Part shown: positions 26,902 to 39,108 of the stretch, piece by piece
Layout: every line of letters starts with the position of its first letter
Position numbering within the stretch: the first letter of the stretch is position 1
Assembly: GCA_032173965.1 (NCBI GenBank)
Contig: CM063283.1
Coordinates: 109,826,108-109,890,107, forward strand
Direction: 5' to 3'
Length of the DNA: 64,000 nucleotides
Origin: Sitta carolinensis
Taxonomy: Eukaryota > Chordata > Aves > Passeriformes > Sittidae
Program-made: the position numbers and the translations under genes
The notes under the pieces: generated by a model
Database searches by the model: none
What the model was told of the DNA's origin: nothing
The model's input: the letters and a program-made list of their open reading frames with translations, nothing else

Positions 26902-28105
26902 GAAAAACAAAAACCCAACCAAAATACTCCTGGTTCAGGAGTTGGCTGGCAGGCCCATTGTCTGATGGCTGCCTGTCTTTCAGTAATTGTGGGGTGTGGA
27001 TGAGAGCTGGGTAGAACAGGTCAGAATATTTACTTTTACTTCCATGGAATGTCTTTTTTTCATTGTCATTGCTTTTTAATTTTAACATGAATGCAGTTCT
27101 GTTTGTGTAGGGAGACAAACCACAGCCCCATCCTGAAAATGTGTGCTCCCACCCCACGCCTTTTTCCAAACACCCAAGGATACTGGTTTACAATTTCCTT
27201 GGGATGCAGAAAGAGGGAGATGAGTTACAGTGGCGAGCAGCTCGGAGGCACTGCCTGGTGACTCGGGCTGGCTGTGGGCTATTTGATAGCAGTGTGTCTG
27301 TGGGTCCTTGTTCTCTGTCTGACATGAAACAGCGTGAGTTTGGCTTCCTGGGACCTTTGTCTCTAAAGTGACAAACGTATAGATTTGATGCTGCTCAGGA
27401 GGTATTTGCAGGTATCTAAATTCAGTCTGTAAATTCAGAAGGGTTTGGGTGATGGAGGCATCTGTCTTGTACCTCATCCCATCCAGTGAGTGTGATATAA
27501 CCCCTGGTGTTTCCAATTCCAGAGGCATGGGAAGACCTTCAGGGAACATGGCAATATGCTGTCTCTAAAATTTAGTGAACAATAGTCTGATCCCATGCTT
27601 TCCTTCTGTTTTAAGAAAATTCTGCCATACCCTCTTGCAAAAGAGTTTTCACCACTCTTTCTCATTAGCCTAATAAAGCTAGGTGTGAGTGCAGTGTGAC
27701 CTTCTGGCTGTATTTTACTTAGCAAAACCAGTCCAGGATTATGGTCTGACCTGTATTAACTCTGCCTTTGAATTGATAACAGTTAAGAGTGACAGGACCA
27801 GGTGTTGCTGTGGATCAGAGGCAGGGTTTACTGATGGGGCATCTGCTTTGTACTCTGAGTATGGTTTTAAAAACAAGCATAAAAAATCCCATTGATGGTT
27901 GAAAATATCAGTTCTCCAGAACTGTAAAAGAGCATTAGTACGACAATGTGAGGAGAAACATTAAGCCATTAAAAATCTGAATTAAAGGACTTAATACTTT
28001 TTTAGATGCCTATTTAAAGTCACATGTCAATCGTAAAATAAGAAAAGCCTCGAGAAGACAAAAAGCCTTGTTAGTTATGGAGTATTAAAAAAAATGTATC
28101 TGTAT

Positions 28106-28143
28106 TTTCAGAGAAGTATAGGGTATTTCAGAGAAGTATAGTA
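28106..28143 (+). repeat. 20-bp tandem duplication
   Basis: TTTCAGAGAAGTATAG occurs twice at a spacing of 20 bases with no mismatch across the repeated part. Confidence 0.85.
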
Positions 28144-28387
28144 GTTGAAAATACTGGAGGAATTTTAATTGATATAAAAAGGGAAGTTAAAGGGTTTTTT
28201 TATTAAGTGAGGGACATATGTTCCTGTTCACTGCAGTTTTTGAACTCTAGTACTAAAGACTGTAAAACTATTGCCCTCAATGCAGAAAATCATAGGTGTT
28301 TTATAACTAATTTACTACTGGTATTTGAAAGAAGTAGAATGCTTATGTTCTGTTATAAAACAAAAATAAATTTCATTACTTGACACA

Positions 28388-28456
28388 AATTTTGTTGCTT
28401 TAATTATCATACCTTCTAATTGCATTATAATTAAATTTTGTATGATTTAATAAAGA
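28388..28456. promoter_or_regulatory. AT-rich block with TAAT motifs
   Basis: CTTTAATTATCATACC and CTAATTGCATTATAATTAAA lie side by side, with homeodomain cores and an octamer-like ATTGCAT. It could be a conserved noncoding element or just AT-rich intron. Evidence is weak. Confidence 0.2.
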
Positions 28457-31400
28457 GTTCAGAGTGGTTTGATGTCACTAATACACATTTTACACAGATT
28501 TTAAATCCTGAAGTTCCAGAAGTGTAAAATGCTGAAGGAGCATGGTCTTCAGAATCATAAATCTGTGTAGACTGAATTCAGTCATGGACAAAGTTATGGA
28601 GAAGTCTGTGTGTTTAATAAATTGTATGTAATTAATAAAATATCACGAGACAGCAGCATGTATAATGCTCCACAATTTCTTTTTCCCTTAAAAGCCTGTT
28701 GCTTGATTAAATATCTTCAATAAACGCATCCACCTTTGTATATAATGTATGAAGTGTTTTATATAAAGGCAGAAGTGATAGTGTTCTTAGTTCAGAAATC
28801 CGTGCAATGAAGTCTGTGCAGAGCAGAACAAATTGTGAGCTGACTGTAGAACTGGGATCAGTGGTCAAGATGAAGCAATGCTGGGATGACAGATCTGGGT
28901 CTCATGTTGGTAGTTTCTTCTCTTTAGATCTGTCTCATTTTTTCACAAATACATTGGCAGTGAAGGATCATGCAGCTGGAGGAATTTTTTTTGCCTGTTT
29001 TTAGTGTTTTGAGGTAGCTTATACCTTCTTCTGAATGTACTGAGACTGTAAGTAATTTCTTTGTAAGAATTAGGACTTACACTCCGTAGGGAGGCATCTG
29101 GGGAAAAAGTCATGGTGGCTTGCATTATTGAAACTCACATTATTGGTGCTAATCCTGCCCTTGCTGCATGTACTCCGAGGGTATCAGTTAGGGGAAGGCT
29201 ATCTTTGGATGTGCAGTAAGCTCATGACTGATGCTGCAGTCTATTTATTTTAACTTTTTTTTTTTAATGAAACCTTTTAAATATTGTAAGTTCCCTTGAA
29301 GTGCAGTGTTTTCTGTCACTTGTAGCCACTGAATTCCAAAATCAGTGTGCTTTTATTTTTGTTTCTTAAAAAGGACTTGTCTCCAAGAAAAAAATTTGAG
29401 TTCACATCACAAGTTACTGGATGAGGTTTTTTCTTCTCAGTATTGTACCTGAGCTTAGACCAGAGTATCAGTGGCACCGCTAGCCTTTAAAGGATCTGGA
29501 GATGTTGTGCAGGTTACAGTTTTCCCAAGATGCAGTAAGTTTGAATTGCTGTTGATAGCTGAAGGGTTTTCTCTGCAGCCATGGAATGGAGCTGTTGTGT
29601 TACCATAACTCTGCTGCTGTTAGGAGAAGGTCCTACACAAGGGATCAGCCTTTTTGGAGATTTTGAATCCAATGAGACACTGCCTTGTATTCAGACACTT
29701 ATCAGCAAGACTGCAGATGGATTGGTTTCAGCTTTGGCTGTGTGTTCAGGGTGAATTCTGTGCTCAGCTTTCATTGTATTGATCGTGACTGGTCAGAATT
29801 CAGCTTTGGGGTTTCCTAAAATGGGAACATTGACTCCTCCTGGTGAAAACTATTTCATTTCCTCAGTAGAATTTTCTCAACTCTAATCTGATTCTTCCTC
29901 CTTTGTTTTTTGACAAGGCAGCCATTCCCCAGCTGTTGGATTGTTTTGGAGGTTCCCAGACCTCTTGTTGCCTGGGCATGCCCTGAGTGGCACCTCTGTG
30001 TCTGCGGGTTGCTGTCTTTGTACTGGCGCAGCTGAGCCTGCAGCTGTGTGGGGAACTGATCCAACTGAAAAATAACCCCGCACAAAAATGCCATGCAGTT
30101 GCCCCAGAATGTGAAACCTCAGCCTTGGGGTTTTGCTGGAGGAGGTGGATGGGTTGTCAGGGAGGCCTTTGGATGCTGGGAGCATTGTGAGTCCAGTTCC
30201 AACTCGTGGAGTGAACCGGTGAGCTGTTTGCTACTGGGTGCCTTGGGGCAGACAGGTTTTTTACCAAATTATTGCCTTGTAGTCAGCTCATGTTCCACTG
30301 ATAGTTGGAGTTTATTTTTTATTTCATGGCTGGTTTCCATAAGCAGTAAGGAGTGCAGATAGTGATGTTTTAAGGTTTGGGTTCTAGCTGACTTGAGTTC
30401 TAATTGACTGCTGTTTAATGAGCTCGTGGATTGACATCAACTGTGTTCTCCTTAGGGATCTTTATTTTGCAGAAGGGTCACATGCATTGACCGTGTTCAG
30501 TCTGTGACTTGGAGGACAGCTCGCAGTGGCACAAATGGAGATGTGCTTTAATCATTTGCCTCCTTGAATTGCTGTTCTCTAAGCAAAATTCCTGGAAGTA
30601 GAAAATGCAGTTAATGAAGGAATGATTTGAGAAAAACATGAAATTATTTGTGCCACAGTTACTAAAACACAATAAATACTATACTGAAATAATTCTTATT
30701 GTACTCAAGTGATAGTCTCATTTTTAAATGTAGTTTGTCAGGACAATATTTATCTATGTCAGCAATATTTATTTTGATTATTGATGCTTTGTCAAAATAC
30801 TGATATGTCAACATGTAAAGTCATTTATAAGATGGTGTTTGTTAGCTCAGGGGCATTTTTTAATAATTTTTAATCTAAAAATTAAAACAGTATTTAAAAA
30901 TCCCCAGAATGTTAATTGAGCAGCTCTTTTATTACGATGCAGCCTAAACCCAAAATTCAAACGCATTCTGATTGTTCTTTTGTAAAGTTGTTTGGATGTG
31001 AGAAACTCACAAATTCAGCAATGTGTATGTGTTCCCTTGTACTTAGATTCCAGCTCCATAGGGAATTTCTCTGTGGTGCTTAATGTCTTTCAGGAATTTG
31101 AAAGGAAATACTGTTTTTGGGAAGCATTTTCGTGTGCTATGCTCTGAGGTGCAGGGTAGTAGCAGTAATTTTATAAAATATAAGGGAGAACTTTGCAGCA
31201 TAGACAGGAATGTGCTGATTCCTGCTGGGCTGTTTTGTCTTACTGATGAGTCCTGAAGAACTAGAATGAATGAAATAGCTTGAATGAGTCATGGAAGAGG
31301 TGACTGTTTCAAATAAGTGTGATATTTAGGTTTAAGGTTTTTTATTTTGTTATTTGGAACTGGTACTAACTGGTAGAATTTGAGATGCTTCTATTTAGAG

Positions 31401-32129
31401 CTGTTTAACAGAATCCTGAAGATGAGATAAATTTTGGGTGGCTTCATTTCAGGCGGTTTAAACCATTCCATGAAATCTGTACAAAGAAGGAAGCTTGAAA
31501 CATGAAAATATTCTTTATAAATTGTGTGTATGTGGTGCAGAGGTTAGGAGTTGACTGCTATATTATAAATTATATCAGGGCTATGTTTTTGACTGGTTGT
31601 CTGAAAAATCTTACTATGGACAGTATTCTAAATAAGAGTTATTAAAAGTCATTTTTGTGTAATACACTCTTGGAAGGATTTTTGAGCTTGATGAGAATCC
31701 AGTGGGTTTCTTCACTGATTCTCAGTGTTTTAAGACTTTAACAGAGTTCAAGACTAAAGGATTTCTCTAACTGTAAACTTCTTGTCAAACTCATATATCT
31801 TTTTCACATTTAATACTTTATGGGACTGTGGGCATCATACCACTTTGCTGCTGCATTACCTTTCCAGATGAAAATGTGGAGTTGTTAGTAAAATTTCTTA
31901 GAGGACTGTCTGATGATTTTTCTGTCTTAAATCTATGCTCGTGTTGCTTTTGTGTGTCAGCCTTCATTCTGTGTTAAAAGGAAGACATGCTTCAGGCTTC
32001 TTTGATTGTCTCTTTGGTACTTTCAGTACAAATCTCTGGAGGAAACAGAGAGCAGCATCTGCCTGAGGCCTTAAAACAAAAGACCTGAGTGGCATTTAGC
32101 TGCTCTCACTTCTTCATTTTTTGGGTTAT

Positions 32130-33005
32130 TACAGAATTGTAGAATCTAATGGAAGTTGGAAGAGACCTTTAAGATAACATAGTCCAGCTATTAACTCAGC
32201 ACTGCCAAGGCCACCGCTGAATTGTGTCCCCCTGCAACACATCTACATCATCTTTTAAAAACCTCCAGGCGTGGTGATTCCACACTTCCACAGCCTGGGC
32301 CAGTGTCTGACAAGCTTGTCATGAAGAGAATTTACAAAATATCCAATCTCTATCTTTCCTGCTGCAACTTAGGCCATTTTGTTCGTCCTGTCAAGAGTTG
32401 TTGCTCGGGAGCAGAGGCCGGTGGACACCTCGGCTCCCAGCACATCCCAGGTCGTTTGTAGAAGGCAGCAGGTTCCCCGAGCACCTTTTTTGTCCAGGAT
32501 AAACACCCCCTGCCCCCTCAGCTGCTCCTCATCAGATCTGTGCTCCAGACCCTTCCCCAGCTCCATTGTCCATCTCTGGACCTGCTCCAGCCCCTCAGTG
32601 TCCTGAGATGTCCCGAACTGGATGCAGGATTTGAGGTGTGGCCTCAGCAGTGCCCAGGACAGGGGCAGTCGCTGCCCTGGCCCTTCTGGCCATGCTGTTG
32701 GTGACAGGGCCAGCTGCCATTGGCCTCCTGGCCCCTCTGGCTCACATCATCCAGCTGGTGACCACCAGTCACCTTCCAGCCCTCCTCCCCCAGCCTGGGC
32801 AGTTGTTGGGACCCAAGTGCAGGACCTGGCACGTGGCCTTGTTGAACCTCGGCCCTCGATGCCCTTGTCCAGGTTGTTGCTGACGATGCCAACAGGAGTG
32901 ACCCCACTCTGAGCACTGGACACGCCTGGCCACCAGCTGGATGTCATTCCATTTCCCACCACTCTGAACCTGCCCATCCAGCCAGTGTTCACCCAGCAAA
33001 GTCAA
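32130..33005 (-). repeat. CR1 LINE 3' part, antisense, about 0.9 kb
   Basis: It begins with the antisense tail (AGAATTGTAGAATCTAATGG, then AAGAGACCTTTAAGATAACA). CR1 3' UTR and the end of ORF2 follow in reverse order, including TGCTCCAGACCCTTCCCCAG, CTCAGCAGTGCCCAGGACAG, AAGTGCAGGACCTGGCACGT and a final CAGTGTTCACCCAGCAAAG. GC content is clearly above the flanks. Several overlapping open frames inside it on both strands are by-products of the element, not genes. It is 5'-truncated within the RT region. Confidence 0.9.
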
Positions 33006-33487
33006 TTCTATTGGCTCAACCTTGGAATTATCTCACCTTCTGATATCTTTAATTTTATGGCAGAGTGGTTTTCATCTTGCTGGGTTAAAACACCATGATG
33101 GGTAAAACCTGCACTATATATAAGCTGTTTCTGCAACCTGCATGTATCTTATAGGTGTTTAATGAATGTTTTTTTTTTCCTGGAAGCAGTCAGATTTAAA
33201 TCAAGAGATGTGCTCTTTCCAAGCTTCCCTTGTGCAGTTCTTCAGCTATTTTCTATTTTACTATTAGTTTTGACGTCATATAAACACTAAGAAATATTAG
33301 TGCTTGTTTAAAAATCAAGTAAAAACTGATTGTGTGTAAGAAAACACATACTGTTTTACACAGACCAGTATGGAACTTTGGTTTTTATTAAAGTTTTCTT
33401 TTCAGGGTATGTCATCACATTAAAGTTGTTCTTTCTAAGTTCAGTAAGCCAAAAATTTGTGTTGGTCACATTTAGCCTTGCAAGGTG

Positions 33488-33500
33488 CCACTAGATGGTG
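33488..33500 (+). promoter_or_regulatory. CTCF-like motif
   Basis: CCACTAGATGGTG agrees with the CTCF core CCASYAGRKGGC at all but the last core base, and the next bases (TTA) also fit the extended motif. Many such matches are unbound in vivo. Confidence 0.3.
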
Positions 33501-36500
33501 TTAGTATGTAGTTCACTTTCTTCTTACTCGAGCACTAAAATACTCAAACTGCTCCATGTTTGCATCACTTTGAAGGCCTCTTAAGGTGTCGTAAAGTAGG
33601 TTTGTTAGAGCAGATCATAAAAGCCATCCTCTGTGACTGCATGATTTGTGATGAAATGTGCTAAATGTGACAAATGGGTGGTTGTCACTCAGTCTAGACA
33701 TTTTTCCTCCCTGCTGTCACCTTCCTTGTTTGTTTAGGTCAAGTATTTAGGTTCTGGATACAAAGAGAGACTGTTCTTATTTTACTGCTGAAACTAAGTT
33801 TTGCCAATATCCTATGAAATTAGGTAGATTTAAACAAGTCCTGAAACCACATACATGGTAATTAAGTCAAATTTGTTTTTTATTCTCTATATGATACCAA
33901 GGAGTCTTAAATGGGGCAATAAAAGGACCAAGTGTTATCCATGTCCTGCTTCTGACATGTCCCTTGTTCCTATCAGAGTAGGAGAGGAAGGCAGACTCTT
34001 AGGAGTCACATAATAAAGTCTGTCAGGGTTAAAGTAGCTGTACATATTGCAAAGTGGGTAGTTCTGGGTGGCTAAAAACCTGTAAGGGGGAAACCTGTGG
34101 ACTCCCAGTGTGTGAACTCATTGAGGGTCAGCTCTGCACAAGGTCCCTGAGGTTTACAGACACATTCTGAAGTGAGCCTGAGCTGAGGAGGATTCTCACT
34201 GTTCAATGGTTGAGGTTTTTTAGAAAGGTGGTGTTTTGCTTTTCAGAGCTATTTCAGGTAAACATTTTCTTTTCATCGAGCAATATAGCTGATGTGATTG
34301 ATTTGGAAAGCTCTGTAAAGCTTTGGGGTATACACATCCCCTCCTCTGGGGAGGATGGTAAATGCTGTGTCTGCCACTCACAGGCTTTTCAACAACAGGA
34401 TCACAAGGATTACCTGTTAGGAAAGTAACATACATGGCCAGGTTCTGGAGAGGGTTGTTCATAGCAAGAGCATAAACTGATAGAGTAAGAAATGAAATAA
34501 AGGACAGAAGGATGGAAATAGGTAACTGAACACTTCTTTTAGTAATTGTTGACTATTGTTTTGGGTGTCTGAATGTGGTCTGTCAGGTTTTAGGTTTTCT
34601 GTGGTTGACTACAAAATGTAGTTGAGAGTGAGGTGAGAGGCGTTGTCCTGCTGTTGACACTCAGTCCTGTTCTTTGAGTCCAGACATGCATTTTGTGGAT
34701 GTTCATGAGTGTTTCACATGCAGGGAAAAAAGAAGTTTTTATGTCCTTTATTGTCTTTATACAGTTCCATATGTGTAAGAATTTCTGTGGCAAACGTTTA
34801 AATTGAAAAAGTTCAATAGTAAGTTCCTAATCAAAAGATTGTCTACAGAATCCTGCTGTGCCTTAGAGTGATTTCAAAGCACTCATTTCATAATGTTTAA
34901 GAAGGACATCATAACTGAAATGGGGTAACTCACCTGTATCTGTAAAAATGAGAGTTGACCCGATGTTGAAAGAGGGGCAGTACTTGATAGAATCTCTTTG
35001 TGACAAAAGTTGTCTCATTTTGGAATGACCACTTTTAAATAAAAAGTAAAGGTGCAAAATGATATTTCAGCCTTTAGAGTTAGGATTTTTGTTGTTGTTC
35101 ATTTTTGTTTGTTCTTGGTTTGGTGTTTTTTAATGCTACTAATATGCTTCCTGACCCAAGAAACTGGTTTTTTGCTTTTTAATAAACCAGAGAATATCAT
35201 CCTACAGGCAGAATCATAACACTGATAAAGCACATCCTATGTTACAGATAGGGACTTGTGTAAAATTTTTATGTCTATACAGATTCAGTTTCTCTTTTTT
35301 ACTTGTTTCAGAATAAAGTTTGTATTTTGAGGGATTTACACTTATTTCCTGTAGATACAAAGTGAATTTAAGGGAGAAGTTGCTTGTAGTTCCACAGTAC
35401 AGGCTTTAGATAAGGTACTAATTTCCACACTGTAAAATTTAGGATAAGTATCTGCTTACTGGTGACCCACTCAGGGACTATGAAATTATGATAGGATTCA
35501 AAATTTATGGTTCATGTTTTCCTTTATATCTAGGTTGGTTCAATTTTTCAAAAATCTTGCTTTCATAATTTGATTTCTGGCAACTTATATGCAAGATTCT
35601 TCTTAGGGATATGCTTGATTAGGAATATTTCATGTAGGCTCTGGCAGAAAGAACATTTTCTTGAATCCTTTTTTTTTCCTGTTCCTTTAACCCTTTTCAG
35701 CAGAGTGCTCGTGGAGCAGATGTTTAATGTAGGTGATCAATGTAGTTATAAAAGGGGCTGAAATCTGATTTCACAGGGAACTTACTGTAAGCTGAGCACT
35801 GGATAATACTGAAATTGTGCATAGTAACACTTTTTAGTTGTCTGACTTTCCTGAGGAGGACAGGGACGTTGAGCTCTGCTTTAAGGCAACCCTCCATGAT
35901 TCATCCTTAGGAATTTTGAGCAGAACTCTGAGAATTTTAGCATTTCATCTGCAAGAAGCTAAGTAGAAAGAGAATACTGTTAGCCTAGAACAGGCTGGAT
36001 CCCAGGGGGTTTCTGAACCCGCCAGGAGGATGGGGAACTTCAGACACTGAGGAGCACTGAAGTGTCCTCTTTGTTCCTCTGGAAGAGAAATGTGGCTCCT
36101 TAGAATGGAGGCCTTATCTTCTTATCACGTAAACATAAATAGACTTCAGCAGTCCACGCTTCCCATGTGCTTGTTTTTAATTGTAACTGAGCTTGGCACA
36201 TGAAATGATCACTTCAGCTGTTCCTGTGGGAAGTAGCTGAACTTTATTGAAAAATGGAAGTTAGAAAAGAAAATCATAGCCAAACATCCTTTTTCATAAA
36301 GAAAACTGGTTGAATGTCATGGAGCAAAAGACTCCTTTCTGTAGTAACTTCCTTATGTTAAATGGAGGCATTAGGATTTTTCAGGGCAAGTTGCTTCTTG
36401 CTTTCTTTTTTCCTATTCTTTCTTTTTAAGGTCTTCTGTTTATTTATATATTTTTTAAATATTTGTTGACATTTTATAAACTTACTAGCAGTGCCTTAAC

Positions 36501-38506
36501 TGCTATAGGTAAGCATATTCCACCTCTCCTTTTTAATGGCTATGTTCATGTTTGTACTTCTTATAATTTTTAACAGCCACAGTGAAAATGGTCTTGCTTT
36601 TATTTTCCCAATACAAATCCTTAGCATTGTATTTCATCCTTAGCATGTATTGTTCTTTTCATCTTTTTTTCCATATCCCATGTATAGTTGACTGCAATAG
36701 TTGCTTTAAAAAAAAAAATGACAAGAAGTTCTCAGTTTCTTGAATCTTGCATAATATGGTACTGTTGAGTGTTTGAAATATACTTTACCCTTAAAATTTG
36801 GATTGGTACTGCTTGAGTAAAAAGGAAAAAACTCCTTTTATTTGTGATGTTGATGCATTACAAAACTGTTTCATAGTGCTTGTGCATGTTCTTGTTGGGG
36901 AAAGCAAAGTCATTACCATGTTCAGAAGATAATTATTCCTTTTTGTTGAAAACTTATTAATGATACTTGGGAGAGTTGAATCTAGAAGGACTTTGGGGGG
37001 GGGAGTAAGATGTTACTCCATTTTATTGTGAAAATCCTTTAAAACATAATTACAGAATGTGACTAAAATGTGCTTAGTTTTAGCATTCTTCAGCTAACAT
37101 CGTTAGACTGAAATTATATCCTTCAGTTTGTATCAGCTTTGTTTTTTTGGGGGGTTGGAGAAGGAATTGTATTCTTAAATTATGAAAGACTTGGTTATAG
37201 ATTTTTAAGTGATTGTGTTTGTCTGAGTGGTATGCAAGCATTTTAAATACATTGCAAGTTAATAATGTGTAGTCAATGAGTGTTCATCTGTGTTCATTTT
37301 TCTGAGATGGGCATCTAAATAAACCACAGTTTAGAACATCAAAATTAGAAATTGGCCTGACAAGCATTTTGGTGGGGAGGGGCACCTCGTGGGCATGGTT
37401 CAGCCTGTGTCTGTTCACAGACAAATGTTGTGAGTCCCTGTAGATGAGTGCAGAGGTTCTGTGTCTTTATCATTGTGTGCATGTTCTTATTTCACTTATA
37501 CACAAGAAGTTTCATCAAGTTACAGAAATGAATATGCAAGACAGGTATTGAAGGGTGATAACATTCATGGACATGATTTATCCATGGTGCTTACAGGAAA
37601 TGATCCTGCACCTAAAGTACATGTTGTTCTTGTGTCCTAATCTGTTCAGTGCTTATGGCTTCTCAAAGCTGGAGTTGTCTTCTTTTGTTGTTTGGTTTCC
37701 ACACATTGTGCGTTTTCCATTCCTAAATCTTAGGGAGCAAACCTTTGAAAAATCGGTATCTTGGTGTTACTGCAGTGACTCTTAAAATATTTCATTTCTG
37801 ATAGTTCCTAGTGCTGTGTTCTTAGAAAAAAGCAAAGCCTTTTGTGTTCTAGTCCGAGGTGGCCTGTTAGCCCAAGGGCAAGATGAATCAACTAAGAGTT
37901 CTTAGTGAGGAAGAGGGATGCAGGAATAGTGACTGGAGAAATTGCTTGCTGAGTAGAACTAATATTCCGTTGAACAGAGGTGTTCTTAGCACTGATTTCC
38001 AGGTTAGTCTTGGCCATGGCTGTTGAATAAAATGTAAGCTTTTATTTTTTTTTTCCTGCTTGCTTTTGTTTCTCAGAATGAAAGGCCATGTGAAATTGAT
38101 TTCTCTTTGTATGTCCCTCCTCACCAGTTCTTCAGAAATTACAGGGCATCAGGGAGCGTGGTAAATGAGCTACATGATTAAATTTTTAAATCTTACAACA
38201 GCGTTGTCCGGGCTGAAAATCCCAAAATTTCAAATTATTTCTTTGTTATAGGTTTTCTTTAAAATATTGCTTGATTTACATTTGTAAGATTAATAAGAAA
38301 TATACTTTCGGGTTGACATTTCATAAAACAAAATTATAATCTTAAGGAATGCATTGCCCACAACAGTGTACTTATCATGGCAGTGTTACTTTTATTAAAC
38401 CATTTATCATTTTAATGTTGTGTATTCTGACTCTTAAGGATTTCTATCTTTTTCTTCAAAGAAAATGAAACAAAACAAATTGAACATTCATTTTTCTTTC
38501 TTACAG

Positions 38507-38556
38507 CATTATCTGCATACCAGAGGTACTACAGTTTACAATCTGACTACTGGAAG
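38507..38556 (+). CDS. KDM6A: KDM6A (UTX) exon 3, rest of the first TPR
   Basis: This 50-bp coding exon completes the TPR begun in exon 2. The acceptor is a clear pyrimidine tract ending in ttacag at 38506. With the single G carried over from exon 2 it encodes ALSAYQRYYSLQSDYWK (17 codons), identical to my memory of vertebrate KDM6A at about residues 112-128. ALSAYQRY forms TPR helix B and the Tyr/Trp-rich end leads into the next repeat. It enters in phase 1 and ends in phase 0. The donor begins gtctgt, a weak match to gtragt because of C at +3 and T at +4, and is followed by a U-rich tract. Fifty bases is not a multiple of three, so skipping this exon alone would shift the frame, whereas skipping exons 2 and 3 together (159 bases) would keep it. 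The identification is very firm; use of the exon in transcripts is inferred. Confidence 0.95.
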
Positions 38557-38612
38557 GTCTGTATATGTTTTTGGGTTTTTTTTTGTTTTGTGTTTTTGTT
38601 GGGGTTTTTTTA
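38557..38612 (+). promoter_or_regulatory. KDM6A: Weak 5' splice site followed by a U-rich tract
   Basis: The exon 3 donor reads AAG/gtctgtatat, with only GT and G at +5 matching the usual pattern. From about 38567 the intron is nearly all T with some G, including a run of ten T, for about 45 bases. U-rich tracts just downstream of weak donors are known binding places for TIA1/TIAL1, which help U1 snRNP bind. That this happens here is inference from position and composition. Confidence 0.4.
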
Positions 38613-39067
38613 TGGGTTGCTGTAAATGTTCAAATTTTTAAAGTAGATGTTGTTCAATATAAGTTTGGAGTATCTACCTGCATTACTTTTTGGCATATTA
38701 ATTGAGTCATAATGTAAATGTTCACCTATATGTACAATTCATTATAAATTTCAGTGAAAGTAAGTCTTCACGTCATGTATTGAAAAGGCAGCTTAATTAA
38801 GCTGACAAGTTTTAAATAATTCTTTTTTTAACTATCATTATCCATTACTTCAGGGGTTTTTTTATGCAGCACAGATATTTGGATGTGTGTATGGAGAGCA
38901 GCAGAACCACTTGAAAGCTGCTGCGCAGGCGTTGGACTGGGAATAGGAAAAATGTTCTCAGGTTGCTTTTTGTTTCCACAGACACCAAATTGTTTCAAGT
39001 CCTTTTCAGTATTTTAAATAACATTCTTACGTCAGATAGGAACAGATCCTGTTAGTGTAGCTGTGTT

Positions 39068-39108
39068 GTCTGTAAGTAGAGGTATTGTGTCTGTAAGTCG
39101 AGGTATCA
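39068..39108 (+). repeat. 21-bp tandem duplication
   Basis: GTCTGTAAGTAGAGGTAT is repeated as GTCTGTAAGTCGAGGTAT 21 bases further on, with one mismatch. Each copy contains CTGTAAGT, which resembles a 5' splice site, but no exon is attached. Confidence 0.85.

Noticed and set aside
26746..26965. Frames with long Phe or Lys runs
   Set aside because: Produced by the 33-T homopolymer.
27082..27549. 155-codon minus-strand open frame just after exon 2
   Set aside because: No recognisable domain, no splice or promoter context, overlapping frames on the other strand and location inside an intron. Treated as chance.
29855..30362. Cluster of overlapping open frames on both strands (up to 100 codons)
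   Set aside because: Local GC is higher, so stops are rarer. Frames overlap on both strands and none resembles a known protein.
32222..33005. Several 65-96 codon frames
   Set aside because: All lie within the antisense CR1 and come from its GC-rich 3' part.
39068..39108. CTGTAAGT repeats as 5' splice sites
   Set aside because: Good donor look-alikes, but no upstream acceptor with an open, recognisable coding stretch.
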